From CAZLGC01 sp964559275 (GTDB lineage: Bacteria; Patescibacteriota; CALEFQ01), in contig CAZLGC010000010.1 of the NCBI GenBank assembly GCA_964559275.1, forward strand, positions 1 to 25,082: a DNA stretch of 25,082 nt, read 5' to 3'. This document shows, one piece after another, positions 13,046-20,752 of this stretch. Each line of letters opens with the position of its first letter. The first letter of the stretch is position 1. Under the pieces are notes generated by a model. The model was not told the origin of the DNA. It worked only from the letters and a program-made list of their open reading frames with translations, and did not search any database. Both the position numbers and the translations under genes were made by a program.

Positions 13046-14540
13046 AGATTTCAGATTGATACAGCATAGTGTCGTAGAGGATTTGCGTCAGCGGGCGGTC
13101 GTCTGTTATCAGAGTGGCGTGGATTGGATCCGGCCTGACCATATTTTGGTAGATATAAGACCTTAAGTTAGATAGTTCGTTGTCGATCTCGGCTGCTGCA
13201 AGCCTGTCGGTTAATGGCTCGTCAGTATTTGAAGCCAGAACCAGGTGATTACTCGAGCGATTAAGACCGATATCCCAGACCTGGGCAAAATCTTCTTGTA
13301 ATGTAGATAAAAACCGCTGATACTGACTATTTTGTGAGCCGGAAGTCATGATATTTATTGCCATGATGCCGTCAGTTGCCAGGTGGTCCTTGGCAATTTG
13401 GAAGAATTCCCGGCTACTGAGGTGGGGTGGGATCTCAACTTCCTGAAAAGCGTCTAGTACTATTAAGTTGTAAATCTTATCTGTGTGGCGAAGATATATT
13501 CTTCCGTCCTGATGATGAGTTGTCAGAGTAGGGATACTGTAATCAAAATATTTCTTTGCGAGCCGGGTGACGGCGGGGTCTAGTTCTATTCCATCTATAG
13601 CTAGGTCTTTTTTTTCAGCGTAGTAGTGGTCAAGTAGCCTGGGTATAGTTCCGCCAGCAACACCAATTACGCCAATATCACATTCTCGGGAAGGGCAGGC
13701 GAAAGCCGGCAATACCGAATAGTAATCGACATAGAAACCACCGGTTAGATATCCAGATTCAGGCTGCATTGACTGCACAGCTCGCGTTTTGCTGAAACTG
13801 AGTACGGTATAATTCAGGTATTTTCTTATTTCTATATAAGAATAAGGGCTGTCCGAGTAAGCTATTACATTCTTGTCCGCCATCATCAAAGGGGCAAAAG
13901 CTATTCCCAGCCCCGTCAGGATTATAAGCATGACGGTGATCACACGACGATTAAGTCCGATAGCGGCAATCACGCACAGGGCAGCACCAAAGATTACAAT
14001 TGTTCGCTGGACTCCCAAGAGGGGAACTGTTACCAGTGTCGGTAAAAAGGTTCCGACGATACTACCGAATGTTGAGACAGCAAAAATGCGCCCGGCCACC
14101 CGCCCTGTTTCTTCCACTTCGCGGTTAACTAACCTGATCAGATACGGGCTGATCATACCCAGCAGGGCAAATGGTACGAAAAACAAAGCCAGGCTACCGA
14201 GCAATGACAGTGTTACCCAGGCAGCCGGGGAGGAGCCGGTGACGCTACTTAAATATTCAAGCAGCGGGGTGGCAATAAACGGCAGGGCGAGAACAATCAC
14301 CGAGGCCATCAGAACAATGAAGTAAAAGACTTGCGGCCGGGGGTATTTGTCGGCTAGCTTACCGCCGTAATAGTATCCCAGAGCCAGGGCTACCATAATT
14401 ACCCCTAAGATATTGGTCCAAATAAAAATCGAAGAACCAAAATAAGGGCTCATTATTCGAACTGCTGTCATTTCAATCGCCATTATGGACATTCCGCCCA
14501 CGAACGCTATCAGGTTGTAATATCTAATCTTTTTTGCCAT
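13044..14540 (-). CDS. Membrane-fused spermidine-synthase-like protein
   Basis: 498 residues. The N-terminal half (1-215) has about seven hydrophobic segments of the MFS-like type, including GYYYGGKLADKY (55-66). The C-terminal half is a Rossmann-type methyltransferase-like spermidine synthase domain: GVIGVAGGTIPRLL where classical enzymes have a GGGDG loop, IDGIELDP for the adenosyl ribose, and IVLDAF. Because the GGGDG loop is altered and the protein is membrane-bound, true aminopropyl transfer is doubtful; such fusions are common but little studied. Its promoter places the transcript start almost on the ATG, implying a leaderless mRNA. Divergent from the Rrf2 gene. Confidence 0.85.
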   Translation of the reverse strand: MAKKIRYYNLIAFVGGMSIMAIEMTAVRIMSPYFGSSIFIWTNILGVIMVALALGYYYGGKLADKYPRPQVFYFIVLMASVIVLALPFIATPLLEYLSSVTGSSPAAWVTLSLLGSLALFFVPFALLGMISPYLIRLVNREVEETGRVAGRIFAVSTFGSIVGTFLPTLVTVPLLGVQRTIVIFGAALCVIAAIGLNRRVITVMLIILTGLGIAFAPLMMADKNVIAYSDSPYSYIEIRKYLNYTVLSFSKTRAVQSMQPESGYLTGGFYVDYYSVLPAFACPSRECDIGVIGVAGGTIPRLLDHYYAEKKDLAIDGIELDPAVTRLAKKYFDYSIPTLTTHHQDGRIYLRHTDKIYNLIVLDAFQEVEIPPHLSSREFFQIAKDHLATDGIMAINIMTSGSQNSQYQRFLSTLQEDFAQVWDIGLNRSSNHLVLASNTDEPLTDRLAAAEIDNELSNLRSYIYQNMVRPDPIHATLITDDRPLTQILYDTMLYQSEI

Positions 14541-14546
14541 CCTTTA

Positions 14547-14575
14547 ATACTACTATTTGTTTATTTTAAAGGCAA
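14547..14575 (-). promoter_or_regulatory. Promoter of the spermidine-synthase-like gene
   Basis: On the minus strand, TTGCCT (14575-14570), a 17-bp spacer and TAGTAT (14552-14547). The start is predicted at about 14540, which is the A of the ATG, so the mRNA would be leaderless. Confidence 0.6.
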
Positions 14576-14604
14576 TTCTTTTGGGTTGGGTGGAGAAGTC
14601 TTTC

Positions 14605-14632
14605 TTGACCAGGGTCCCTTATGGGGTATAAT
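14605..14632 (+). promoter_or_regulatory. Promoter of the Rrf2-led operon
   Basis: TTGACC (14605-14610), a 16-bp spacer and a perfect TATAAT (14627-14632). The -10 forms part of the palindrome TATAATTATA, which could double as an operator for the adjacent Rrf2-type regulator (inference). Leader about 27 nt, no SD. Confidence 0.7.
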
Positions 14633-14665
14633 TATAGAGGATTCAGGTATCCATTATTTTAGGTT

Positions 14666-15124
14666 ATGAAATTGACACGAAAAAGCGAATATGGCCTGCG
14701 AGGTTTGTTGTACTTAGCTCGAAATTCGCAAAAACGGGCGGTTTTGGCTTCGGAAGTTTCTTCATCCCAAAATATACCACCCAGTTTTCTTAACAAAATC
14801 TTCCAAAAATTGGCTCGGGCCGGGATCCTGAAATCCTACCGAGGTCAGCGGGGAGGATTTGCCTTGGCTAAAAGGCCGAAAGAAATTACTTTGCGGAGAA
14901 TAGTAGAGGTGCTGGAGGGGCCGGTTCAGATTTGGTCGGGAAAAAAGAAACGGGAGCAATCGGGACGGGATGAGATAATCAGTGACTCCTCCGTAGCTAT
15001 GCTTTCGGTCTGGCAGCGGATGCAGGTCAAAATAAACAAGATGTTGGACAATGTAACTATTAAGGATTTGCTCAAAAAATCAAATAGTAAATCAGGAAAT
15101 AATAACCCAGATGAAGGTAACTAA
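14666..15124 (+). CDS. Rrf2-family transcriptional regulator without cysteines
   Basis: 152 residues. The winged helix-turn-helix of the Rrf2/IscR family spans about 1-85, starting MKLTRKSEYGLRGL and including the wing SYRGQRGGFALAK. Family members such as IscR, NsrR and RsrR bind Fe-S clusters through three cysteines near residues 90-105. Here that region (EGPVQIWSGKKKREQSGRD) contains none, and the whole protein has no Cys. It is thus an apo-type regulator or senses something else. It overlaps the DUF1858 gene by 14 bp and heads the operon that runs to the ABC exporter and probably beyond, suggesting autoregulation and control of redox functions. Confidence 0.88.
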   Translation: MKLTRKSEYGLRGLLYLARNSQKRAVLASEVSSSQNIPPSFLNKIFQKLARAGILKSYRGQRGGFALAKRPKEITLRRIVEVLEGPVQIWSGKKKREQSGRDEIISDSSVAMLSVWQRMQVKINKMLDNVTIKDLLKKSNSKSGNNNPDEGN

Positions 15125-15359
15125 AAATACCACGATTCAGGAAGCGTTATCGCTGGGACAGGATAGTTTTGAGGTGTTGGCAAAATATTTCGGACCCGGT
15201 TGCCTGGCCTGCGGAGCGGCAGCCTTTGAAACTATTGAAATGGCTTGTTTGGCGCACGGCCTGGATGAATCGAATGTTCCCAAAGTTGTAGCCGAGATTC
15301 AAGCTGCAGCTGACAAAGCAGAAACTGACAAGTCTGGCCAGTCTTCTGACAAAACTTAA
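15111..15359 (+). CDS. DUF1858 redox-disulfide protein
   Basis: An 82-residue protein with a single DUF1858 domain, the family found next to hybrid-cluster proteins and in ScdA N-termini. The signature is a CxxC in GPGCLACG (Cys31, Cys34), followed by AAFETIEMAC with a third Cys46, then an AHGLDE helix. The acidic and Lys/Ser-rich C-terminal tail (65-82) looks disordered. It probably carries a redox-active disulfide or a metal or sulfur ligand. It starts inside the Rrf2 gene, so the two are coupled, consistent with a thiol or NO/sulfur stress response (inference). Confidence 0.85.
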   Translation: MKVTKNTTIQEALSLGQDSFEVLAKYFGPGCLACGAAAFETIEMACLAHGLDESNVPKVVAEIQAAADKAETDKSGQSSDKT

Positions 15360-15374
15360 TGTTGGGAATATAAA
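15346..15374 (+). promoter_or_regulatory. Possible promoter of the ABC exporter genes
   Basis: CTGACA (15346-15351), a 17-bp spacer and TATAAA (15369-15374), straddling the end of the DUF1858 gene. A start near 15381 would give a short leader to ATG 15409. Confidence 0.45.
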
Positions 15375-15376
15375 TC

Positions 15377-15400
15377 TGGGGCCCGGTAAGGGCTCATTTT
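15377..15400 (+). terminator. Weak hairpin between DUF1858 and the ABC ATPase
   Basis: TGGGGCCC (15377-15384) pairs imperfectly with GGGCTCA (15390-15396) over loop GGTAA, followed by TTTT. It may attenuate readthrough from the Rrf2-DUF1858 pair or lie in the 5' leader of the ABC transcript. Confidence 0.35.
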
Positions 15401-15408
15401 AATCTGAC

Positions 15409-16359
15409 ATGAAAACAGTCGCTGTCAAAAATTTAGTAAAAAGATTCAAAGACAAAGTGGCGGTTGATGAGGTTTCTTTTAATATAAATGGCGGCGAGGT
15501 TTTTGGCCTGCTAGGACCTAATGGTGCCGGCAAAACTACGGTTATTTCGATGCTGACAACTTTGCTGCAACCGACTTCTGGGCAGGCAGCTGTCTGCGGT
15601 CACGATATAGTCAAAGCTGATGCGGCTGTCCGTCGAGCAATCGGTCTGGTTTTTCAAGATACCATTTTGGACGAAGATCTTTCTGCCTATGTAAACCTGG
15701 ATACCCATGCTCGTCTATACCGGGTTCCTAAAGAAAAAGCATCCAAGCGGATCAATGAATTGCTGTCTATGGTGGAGCTGGCAGATGAGTCTAAAACCAA
15801 GGTTGGTAAATTTTCTGGTGGGATGAAACGGCGCCTGGAGATTGCTCGCGGCCTGATTCACCGTCCGCGGGTTTTATTTTTGGATGAGCCTACTATTGGA
15901 TTGGATCCTAAAACTCGTCGGATGATTTGGGAGCATATTATTAAACTTCGCGAGCACACTGATATCACTATTCTGCTGACGACTCATTATTTGGAGGAAG
16001 CAGATACTTTGTGTGACCGGGTGGCGATAATGAAAAACGGCCGGATTGTGGTCTGCGATTCGCCGCAAAAATTGAAGCATGATTTGGGCGGCGATTTAAT
16101 CAGGATAGAACTTGATCGCCGGGATAAGAGATTGGAGGAGAAAATAAACTCGCTTCCGTATGTCAAAAAAATTAAGATTCGTGGTAATGCCATCAATCTT
16201 ACTGTCGATAACGGGCAGAAACGAGCCGTCGAGTTAATTCCCTTGATAGACACTTTTCCGCCTACTCTGAAGTCAATGAACTTACGTGAGCCAACCCTCG
16301 ATGATGTTTTCTTGTACCACACCGGGGAGCGGTTTTCAAGCAGCAATGATTTGCATTAA
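15409..16359 (+). CDS. ABC-2 type exporter ATPase (DrrA-like)
   Basis: 316 residues. Walker A GPNGAGKTT (36-44), signature FSGGMKRR (135-142), Walker B VLFLDEP (155-161) and the H-loop THYLEE (192-197) are all present. The C-terminal 90 residues form the DrrA-type accessory domain ending in a LREPTLDDVFLYHTG segment, typical of drug and lipid exporters. The permease gene follows after three bases. The transported compound is unknown; antibiotics, lipids or a polysaccharide are usual for the family. Confidence 0.9.
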   Translation: MKTVAVKNLVKRFKDKVAVDEVSFNINGGEVFGLLGPNGAGKTTVISMLTTLLQPTSGQAAVCGHDIVKADAAVRRAIGLVFQDTILDEDLSAYVNLDTHARLYRVPKEKASKRINELLSMVELADESKTKVGKFSGGMKRRLEIARGLIHRPRVLFLDEPTIGLDPKTRRMIWEHIIKLREHTDITILLTTHYLEEADTLCDRVAIMKNGRIVVCDSPQKLKHDLGGDLIRIELDRRDKRLEEKINSLPYVKKIKIRGNAINLTVDNGQKRAVELIPLIDTFPPTLKSMNLREPTLDDVFLYHTGERFSSSNDLH

Positions 16360-16362
16360 TTT

Positions 16363-17121
16363 ATGCGCTGGTTTGAGGTAGCAACAATTTGGCGACGGGA
16401 ACTGCTGAAGTTCTGGGCCGACCCGGGTCTGATTATTACCAGCATTGTAGTGCCGCTGATGGGTATTTTGATATTAGGTTTCGGCCTCAATAAATTTATA
16501 AAAATACCGGGCCTTGATATTGATTATTTAGATTTCTTTGGCCCGGGAGCAATTGCGGTGCTATCGATCGGGGCGGCTATGTTTGTCGGCTTTTCAATTA
16601 TTCGTGACAAACAGGGTTACATTAAGGAGCTGATGGTGGTTCCGATATCACGTTATTCTATTTTGATCGGAAAAATTCTCAGCGAAATTACTACCCAGAT
16701 CCTAACCCTGGTGGCATCGGTGGCTGTAATCGTTTTCTTTTTTCTACAAACCGACCGGGGGTTGGAAGGAATTATCTTGACGATACTTTTCATGTTCCTG
16801 ATAGTTTTCGGATTTTCCTGTTTTGGTATTTTTATCAGTTCAATATTCAAACACGCCAAGAGCTATAACCAGATAATGGTCATAATCATTATTCCGGTTT
16901 CTTTTCTGAGCGGTGCCTTTTTTCCGATTGAGGGTTTGCCTACCGGGCTGCAATGGGTGGCGTATGCCAACCCGCTGACTTACGGCGTTGACGGGATCAG
17001 ATGGGCCCTGATTGGTTTCTCGGGCATCCCGATTGGCCTGGATATTTTCATTTTGATAGCCTTTACGGCCGTTATGATGGTGGTTGGGGTCAAGCTTTTT
17101 GAGAAAGGTTTCAAAGGTTGA
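16363..17121 (+). CDS. ABC-2 type exporter permease
   Basis: 252 residues with six hydrophobic segments in the ABC-2 arrangement. There is a cytoplasmic amphipathic start (EVATIWRRELLKFW), a conserved GYIKELMVVPISR loop (86-98) and the NPLTYGVDGIRW motif (208-219) found in DrrB/NodJ-like permeases. Together with the ATPase three bases upstream it forms a minimal dimeric exporter. A gap of 22 bp separates it from the TlpA-like gene, so they are probably co-transcribed. Confidence 0.88.
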   Translation: MRWFEVATIWRRELLKFWADPGLIITSIVVPLMGILILGFGLNKFIKIPGLDIDYLDFFGPGAIAVLSIGAAMFVGFSIIRDKQGYIKELMVVPISRYSILIGKILSEITTQILTLVASVAVIVFFFLQTDRGLEGIILTILFMFLIVFGFSCFGIFISSIFKHAKSYNQIMVIIIIPVSFLSGAFFPIEGLPTGLQWVAYANPLTYGVDGIRWALIGFSGIPIGLDIFILIAFTAVMMVVGVKLFEKGFKG

Positions 17122-17143
17122 TAATTTGCGTTAAAATACATAA

Positions 17144-17845
17144 ATGATAATAGTTCTGGCTATAATTGGTTTTGCAGCGTTGGTTGCTTTGGTTGTATAT
17201 CTGCCGTATCGGCGGACTATAAACCGTTGGTTTGCCGAAAAGAAATATCGTCGCCATTCTTATGTTTATCTGGCGGCGGTGATCGCCCTGGTAGCTTTCG
17301 TACTAACACTTGTTTTTGTTTTTTCAACAGATAAATCAGAGGATGCCGGAATAGCTGAGCGCGCCGGTGCAAACGAAGTTCAAGGCCCGCAGTTTGTCCC
17401 CGAGATTGGAGCGGCTATTCCTGACATAGTATTGCCAAATACAGAGAATGAGGAGCTGAAACTCTCGGATTATCAGGATAAAACTATAGTTCTCACTTTT
17501 TCTAATACCTGGTGTAAGTATTGTTCTAAGCAGCTCCCGGTTTTTATCGAGCTCCGTGATGAACTGGGGGAAGATGCTCAGTTATTCCTGGTTAATATGA
17601 ACGAGCCGCTGGACGTTGTAAAGCAATATAAAGAAGATCAGAAAATAAACGTCGACGTCCTGGTTGATGCTAACGGCGAGGTCGGCAGTCTATTTCAGGT
17701 TCGTGGTACCCCAACCAGCTATCTGGTCAAGCAGGGCATGATATGCGGCCAGGTGCCGGGCGCCGTGGAACTGGCCGATATGGTGGATGCTGTGGCAGAG
17801 TGCAATTTGATAATTCCCGATGAAGAAATAAATCTAAACGAGTAA
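17144..17845 (+). CDS. Membrane-anchored TlpA/ResA-like thioredoxin
   Basis: 233 residues. Two hydrophobic segments (2-20 and 41-60) are separated by a basic loop; the rest is an AhpC/TlpA-type thioredoxin domain outside the membrane. The active site is WCKYC (Cys124, Cys127), preceded by a TFSNT strand, with cis-proline in RGTPT (Pro190). Extra cysteines at 201 and 220 could form a second disulfide. Such proteins usually reduce disulfides of exported or metal-binding proteins. The lgt gene begins two bases after its stop. It differs from the DsbA-like protein at 11928, which probably has the opposite polarity (inference). Confidence 0.88.
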   Translation: MIIVLAIIGFAALVALVVYLPYRRTINRWFAEKKYRRHSYVYLAAVIALVAFVLTLVFVFSTDKSEDAGIAERAGANEVQGPQFVPEIGAAIPDIVLPNTENEELKLSDYQDKTIVLTFSNTWCKYCSKQLPVFIELRDELGEDAQLFLVNMNEPLDVVKQYKEDQKINVDVLVDANGEVGSLFQVRGTPTSYLVKQGMICGQVPGAVELADMVDAVAECNLIIPDEEINLNE

Positions 17846-17846
17846 T

Positions 17847-18713
17847 ATGTTACCTTACGGTCCGATTACAGAATTTACTCTTGGCCCGCTGACTATTCAG
17901 TCGTGGGGAGTTATGGTAGCGACAGGTTTTATTGTCGGTATTCTTTTGATCCTTTGGCAGGCCGGTAAGGAGGGTTACAAAGTCGATAAGCTGGTTGATC
18001 TGGCTCTCTGGATATTCATTGCCGCGATGGTGGGTTCGCGCATCATGTATGTTATTCTTTTCTGGGAAAATTTTGCCGGCGACAACTGGTTGGAAATATT
18101 CAAGGTTTGGAAAGGGGGCATGGTCTACTACGGCGGTTTTATTGGCGCTATTTTGGTTTGGATTTTTTATGTTCGCTGGCAGAAGCTCAGCTTCTGGAAG
18201 CTGGCTGACTGGGGTGCACCGGCACTAGCCCTGGGTCTGGCGATCGGCCGTGTCGGTTGTCACTTCATCAGAGATCATCCTGGGATTCCTACCAATGTCC
18301 CCTGGGGAATCGAAGTCGCGGGTCAGATTCGTCACGAAACCGCCATGTATTGTATTTTGGCAAACCTGGTTATATTTCTGATTCTTTGGTTCTGGCTACG
18401 CAAACTAAAGCTACCGACTGGTTATTTGTTCATTATCTATGTTATTTGGTATGCGGTCACCAGATTCATCATTGATTTCTTCCGGGCGTACGATTTGCCG
18501 TACTCAGATCCTCGGTTTTTCACCGGCGGTGATTTTGGCGGCTTGACGATTTCGCAAATAGTTTCAATTGGCTTGGTTATTTTCGGTATTTGGATGCTTT
18601 TCTATCTAAAGCGCAAGAACCTGCCGGATAAATCAGGGCTGCCACTCCGCAAGCAAATTGTGTCCAAAAATTCAAAAACAAAAGACACTCATGATAAAAG
18701 ATCAGCTCGGTAA
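17847..18713 (+). CDS. lgt: Prolipoprotein diacylglyceryl transferase
   Basis: An integral membrane enzyme that transfers diacylglycerol from phosphatidylglycerol to the lipobox cysteine of preprolipoproteins. About seven membrane segments. Family motifs are GGMVYYGGFIG (90-100), GRVGC (134-138) with the following DHPG loop, and RFIIDFFR (206-213). In the first motif a Tyr stands where E. coli Lgt has the HGG histidine. 288 residues is normal. The Lys/Ser-rich tail (250-288) lies over the start of the next gene, a 23-bp overlap. A substrate is encoded in the window, the 57-aa lipoprotein at 11452. Confidence 0.93.
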   Translation: MLPYGPITEFTLGPLTIQSWGVMVATGFIVGILLILWQAGKEGYKVDKLVDLALWIFIAAMVGSRIMYVILFWENFAGDNWLEIFKVWKGGMVYYGGFIGAILVWIFYVRWQKLSFWKLADWGAPALALGLAIGRVGCHFIRDHPGIPTNVPWGIEVAGQIRHETAMYCILANLVIFLILWFWLRKLKLPTGYLFIIYVIWYAVTRFIIDFFRAYDLPYSDPRFFTGGDFGGLTISQIVSIGLVIFGIWMLFYLKRKNLPDKSGLPLRKQIVSKNSKTKDTHDKRSAR

Positions 18714-19674
18714 ATTCATCGGATTCCTGATAAAGGAAGGTAATCGGGTTTACGCCCCGGTGCTTCGGGATGACGGGTTTCTAGTTTCGGCCAAGATTTC
18801 TGACCCAGCGGACGTAGTGATAAACGGCCAGCTGACTTATTATCCCTGGCGGAAATATTTTTTGCCCGCCACGGAAACTATTTTCAATATCCACCAGGAT
18901 GTTCTCAAGAAAGTTAAGGTGGCTGACCCGCAGGTATTGATCGGTCCCACCGTGCTTGATTTAAGAGCATTGGATTTGTATAATCAGGTCTTTGCTGATG
19001 ATGTTTATTATCAGGAAAGAAAGCGCGCGACGATTGTCATCGGTCAGTCATTAGCCCCGGCTGACAAAAGAGAATTTGCTGAATTTCAGGATAAATTTCG
19101 CGAGGATCAGCTGGAGCATGTTGAGTTCGATATCTTTTTGGAAAAAACCGGGGATGATGAAATGAAAGTTTATACCGGCTCCGAAGACGGACAACGCCTG
19201 CTGGAAAAATTTGGCTACAAGGATTACGAAAATATCAAATATGTCGGCCCGATTAAGGAGGATGGTGTTGACGAAGAAATGACATCTATCCTGGAAAAGA
19301 TGAAATCAGGATATAATTCCAAGCTTTTTCAGGAACTAGGGCAGACCTGCATCAACTGCGGTAAGTGTTCGCTGGTTTGTCCGACTTGTTACTGCTTCAA
19401 TGTTTTAGACAAGGCCAAGCGAGAGAGCGGCGAAGGCCGCCGGGTGCGCCAGTGGACAACCTGCTTCTATCCTAATTTTTCCTGGATATCGGCTAAACAT
19501 CGTTTCCTTAGCGACACTGAAAAAAGAATCTACTACTGGTATGAACATAAGTTTGTCCGTGATCCCGAGCGCTATAGCGTTCCCGGCTGCGTTCGGTGCG
19601 GGCGTTGTGTCAAGGCCTGCCCGGTCGGGATCAATATCATGGAAAATATTCCGAGATTAAAGAATGGCGAATGA
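18691..19674 (+). CDS. hydB: Sulfhydrogenase beta subunit-like Fe-S protein (HydB/AsrA family)
   Basis: 327 residues from ATG 18691; a TTG 33 bases upstream is possible but lies deeper in lgt. The protein passes electrons between the NAD(P)-binding subunit and a NiFe hydrogenase (or sulfite reductase in AsrA). The C-terminal half holds two ferredoxin-like [4Fe-4S] motifs: CINCGKCSLVC (Cys220, 223, 226, 230) and CVRCGRCVKAC (Cys300, 303, 306, 310). The middle keeps the family pattern around LDLRALDLYNQVF, but the cysteines expected at the ACD, ISC and CFC positions of Pyrococcus HydB are replaced. The stop overlaps the next start (ATGA). hyp genes downstream favour hydrogenase over sulfite reductase. 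Confidence 0.87.
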   Translation: MIKDQLGKFIGFLIKEGNRVYAPVLRDDGFLVSAKISDPADVVINGQLTYYPWRKYFLPATETIFNIHQDVLKKVKVADPQVLIGPTVLDLRALDLYNQVFADDVYYQERKRATIVIGQSLAPADKREFAEFQDKFREDQLEHVEFDIFLEKTGDDEMKVYTGSEDGQRLLEKFGYKDYENIKYVGPIKEDGVDEEMTSILEKMKSGYNSKLFQELGQTCINCGKCSLVCPTCYCFNVLDKAKRESGEGRRVRQWTTCFYPNFSWISAKHRFLSDTEKRIYYWYEHKFVRDPERYSVPGCVRCGRCVKACPVGINIMENIPRLKNGE

Positions 19675-20501
19675 AAAATATTTATGAACCTAAACCGGCT
19701 AAGATAATTTCTACCCAGGAACAGTCTCCGGGGGTGATTTCGTTTAAGTTGCGGTTCAATGATGAGAAAGACCAGAAAAACTTCTACTTTTTTCCAGGCC
19801 AGTTCCTGATGGTTTCCTTGCCGGGATACGGGGAAGCGCCGGTGGGCATTAGCTCTTTTGCCGGTGCTACCGACACTTTTGAAATTTGTGTTCGCAAAGC
19901 CGGGCGACTAACATCTGCTTTGCATCAAAAAAAAGAAGGTGATCTGATCGGGGTTCGGGGACCTTTGGGTAAAGGTTATTTCCCGATGAAAGAAGCTAAG
20001 GGCAAGAATTTACTTCTGATTGCCGGGGGCATCGGTATAATTCCGCTCCGGGCAGTTATTCTGGATATCTTGGAAAATCCTAAATCTGTCAGCAAAGCGC
20101 AGCTGCTCTACGGCGCCAAGTGCGAGACGGAATTTCTGTATAAAGATGAACTTAAAGACTGGCAAAAAATCTGGTCGATGTCGCTAACTGTCGATAAACA
20201 TGGTCCGGAAAAATGCAGCCTAGTTTGTGATGAGGGTTTGATTACGCATTTGCTGGAAAAGGAAAAGATTGTGCCAGATCCGCTTGTCTTCATTGTCGGT
20301 CCACCAGTGATGTGTAAATTTGTTATCGCGGCTTTGAAAAAAAAGGGTGTTAAGGATGAGGATATTTACATTTCCCTGGAAAGGAATATGCAGTGTGGGG
20401 TAGGGGAATGCCACCACTGCGGGATCGGCAACAAATTGGTGTGTAAGGATGGTCCTGTATTCAAATACTCTGAGATCAAAGGTACCCCTGCGGCTGTATG
20501 A
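19671..20501 (+). CDS. hydG: Sulfhydrogenase gamma subunit-like FAD/NAD(P) oxidoreductase (HydG/AsrB family)
   Basis: 276 residues from ATG 19671, overlapping the HydB stop. It is a ferredoxin-reductase-type flavoprotein. The FAD part contains FPGQFLMVSLPG (41-52) and the PVGISSF segment (57-63). The nucleotide part contains LIAGGIGIIPLR (116-127). A C-terminal [2Fe-2S] motif has Cys242, 247, 250 and 258 (QCGVGECHHCG). It oxidises or reduces NAD(P)H and feeds the beta subunit. The length matches group 3b HydG. The delta and alpha subunit genes that normally follow are absent; hypC starts 23 bp downstream. Confidence 0.9.
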   Translation: MKNIYEPKPAKIISTQEQSPGVISFKLRFNDEKDQKNFYFFPGQFLMVSLPGYGEAPVGISSFAGATDTFEICVRKAGRLTSALHQKKEGDLIGVRGPLGKGYFPMKEAKGKNLLLIAGGIGIIPLRAVILDILENPKSVSKAQLLYGAKCETEFLYKDELKDWQKIWSMSLTVDKHGPEKCSLVCDEGLITHLLEKEKIVPDPLVFIVGPPVMCKFVIAALKKKGVKDEDIYISLERNMQCGVGECHHCGIGNKLVCKDGPVFKYSEIKGTPAAV

Positions 20502-20524
20502 ACCAGCGCTTAAAGTTATAAAAT

Positions 20525-20752
20525 ATGTGCCTAGCAACTCCCGGCCAAATAGTTTCCCGCGACCGCCAAAACCATGCGGTTGTTTCTTTTAATGGCGTCA
20601 AAAAAAAGACGAATATTTCTTTGGTACCGGAAGCGAAACCCGGCGACTGGGTATCTGTCCACGCGGGATTTGCTATTGGCAAAATATCGTCAGCAGATGC
20701 CAGGAAAAACCAAGAATTAATAGATGATTACCAGACTCAAAAAAGAGATTGA
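20525..20752 (+). CDS. hypC: Hydrogenase maturation chaperone HypC
   Basis: 75 residues beginning MCLATPG, the defining HypC/HupF signature whose Cys2 binds the iron carrying CN and CO ligands together with HypD. A single OB-fold domain is followed by a charged tail. It overlaps hypD by 29 bp. In the pathway it shuttles the Fe(CN)2CO unit from HypD to the large-subunit precursor. The presence of hypC implies that a NiFe hydrogenase large subunit exists elsewhere in the genome. Confidence 0.95.
   Translation: MCLATPGQIVSRDRQNHAVVSFNGVKKKTNISLVPEAKPGDWVSVHAGFAIGKISSADARKNQELIDDYQTQKRD

Noticed and set aside
18658..18690. Upstream TTG start for the HydB-like gene
   Set aside because: It adds 11 residues without family similarity and deepens the overlap with lgt; ATG 18691 fits the family N-terminus.
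18691..20501. Anaerobic sulfite reductase AsrAB
   Set aside because: HydB/HydG and AsrA/AsrB are homologous, but hypCDE follow at once and no siroheme subunit AsrC is present, so a hydrogenase link is more likely.
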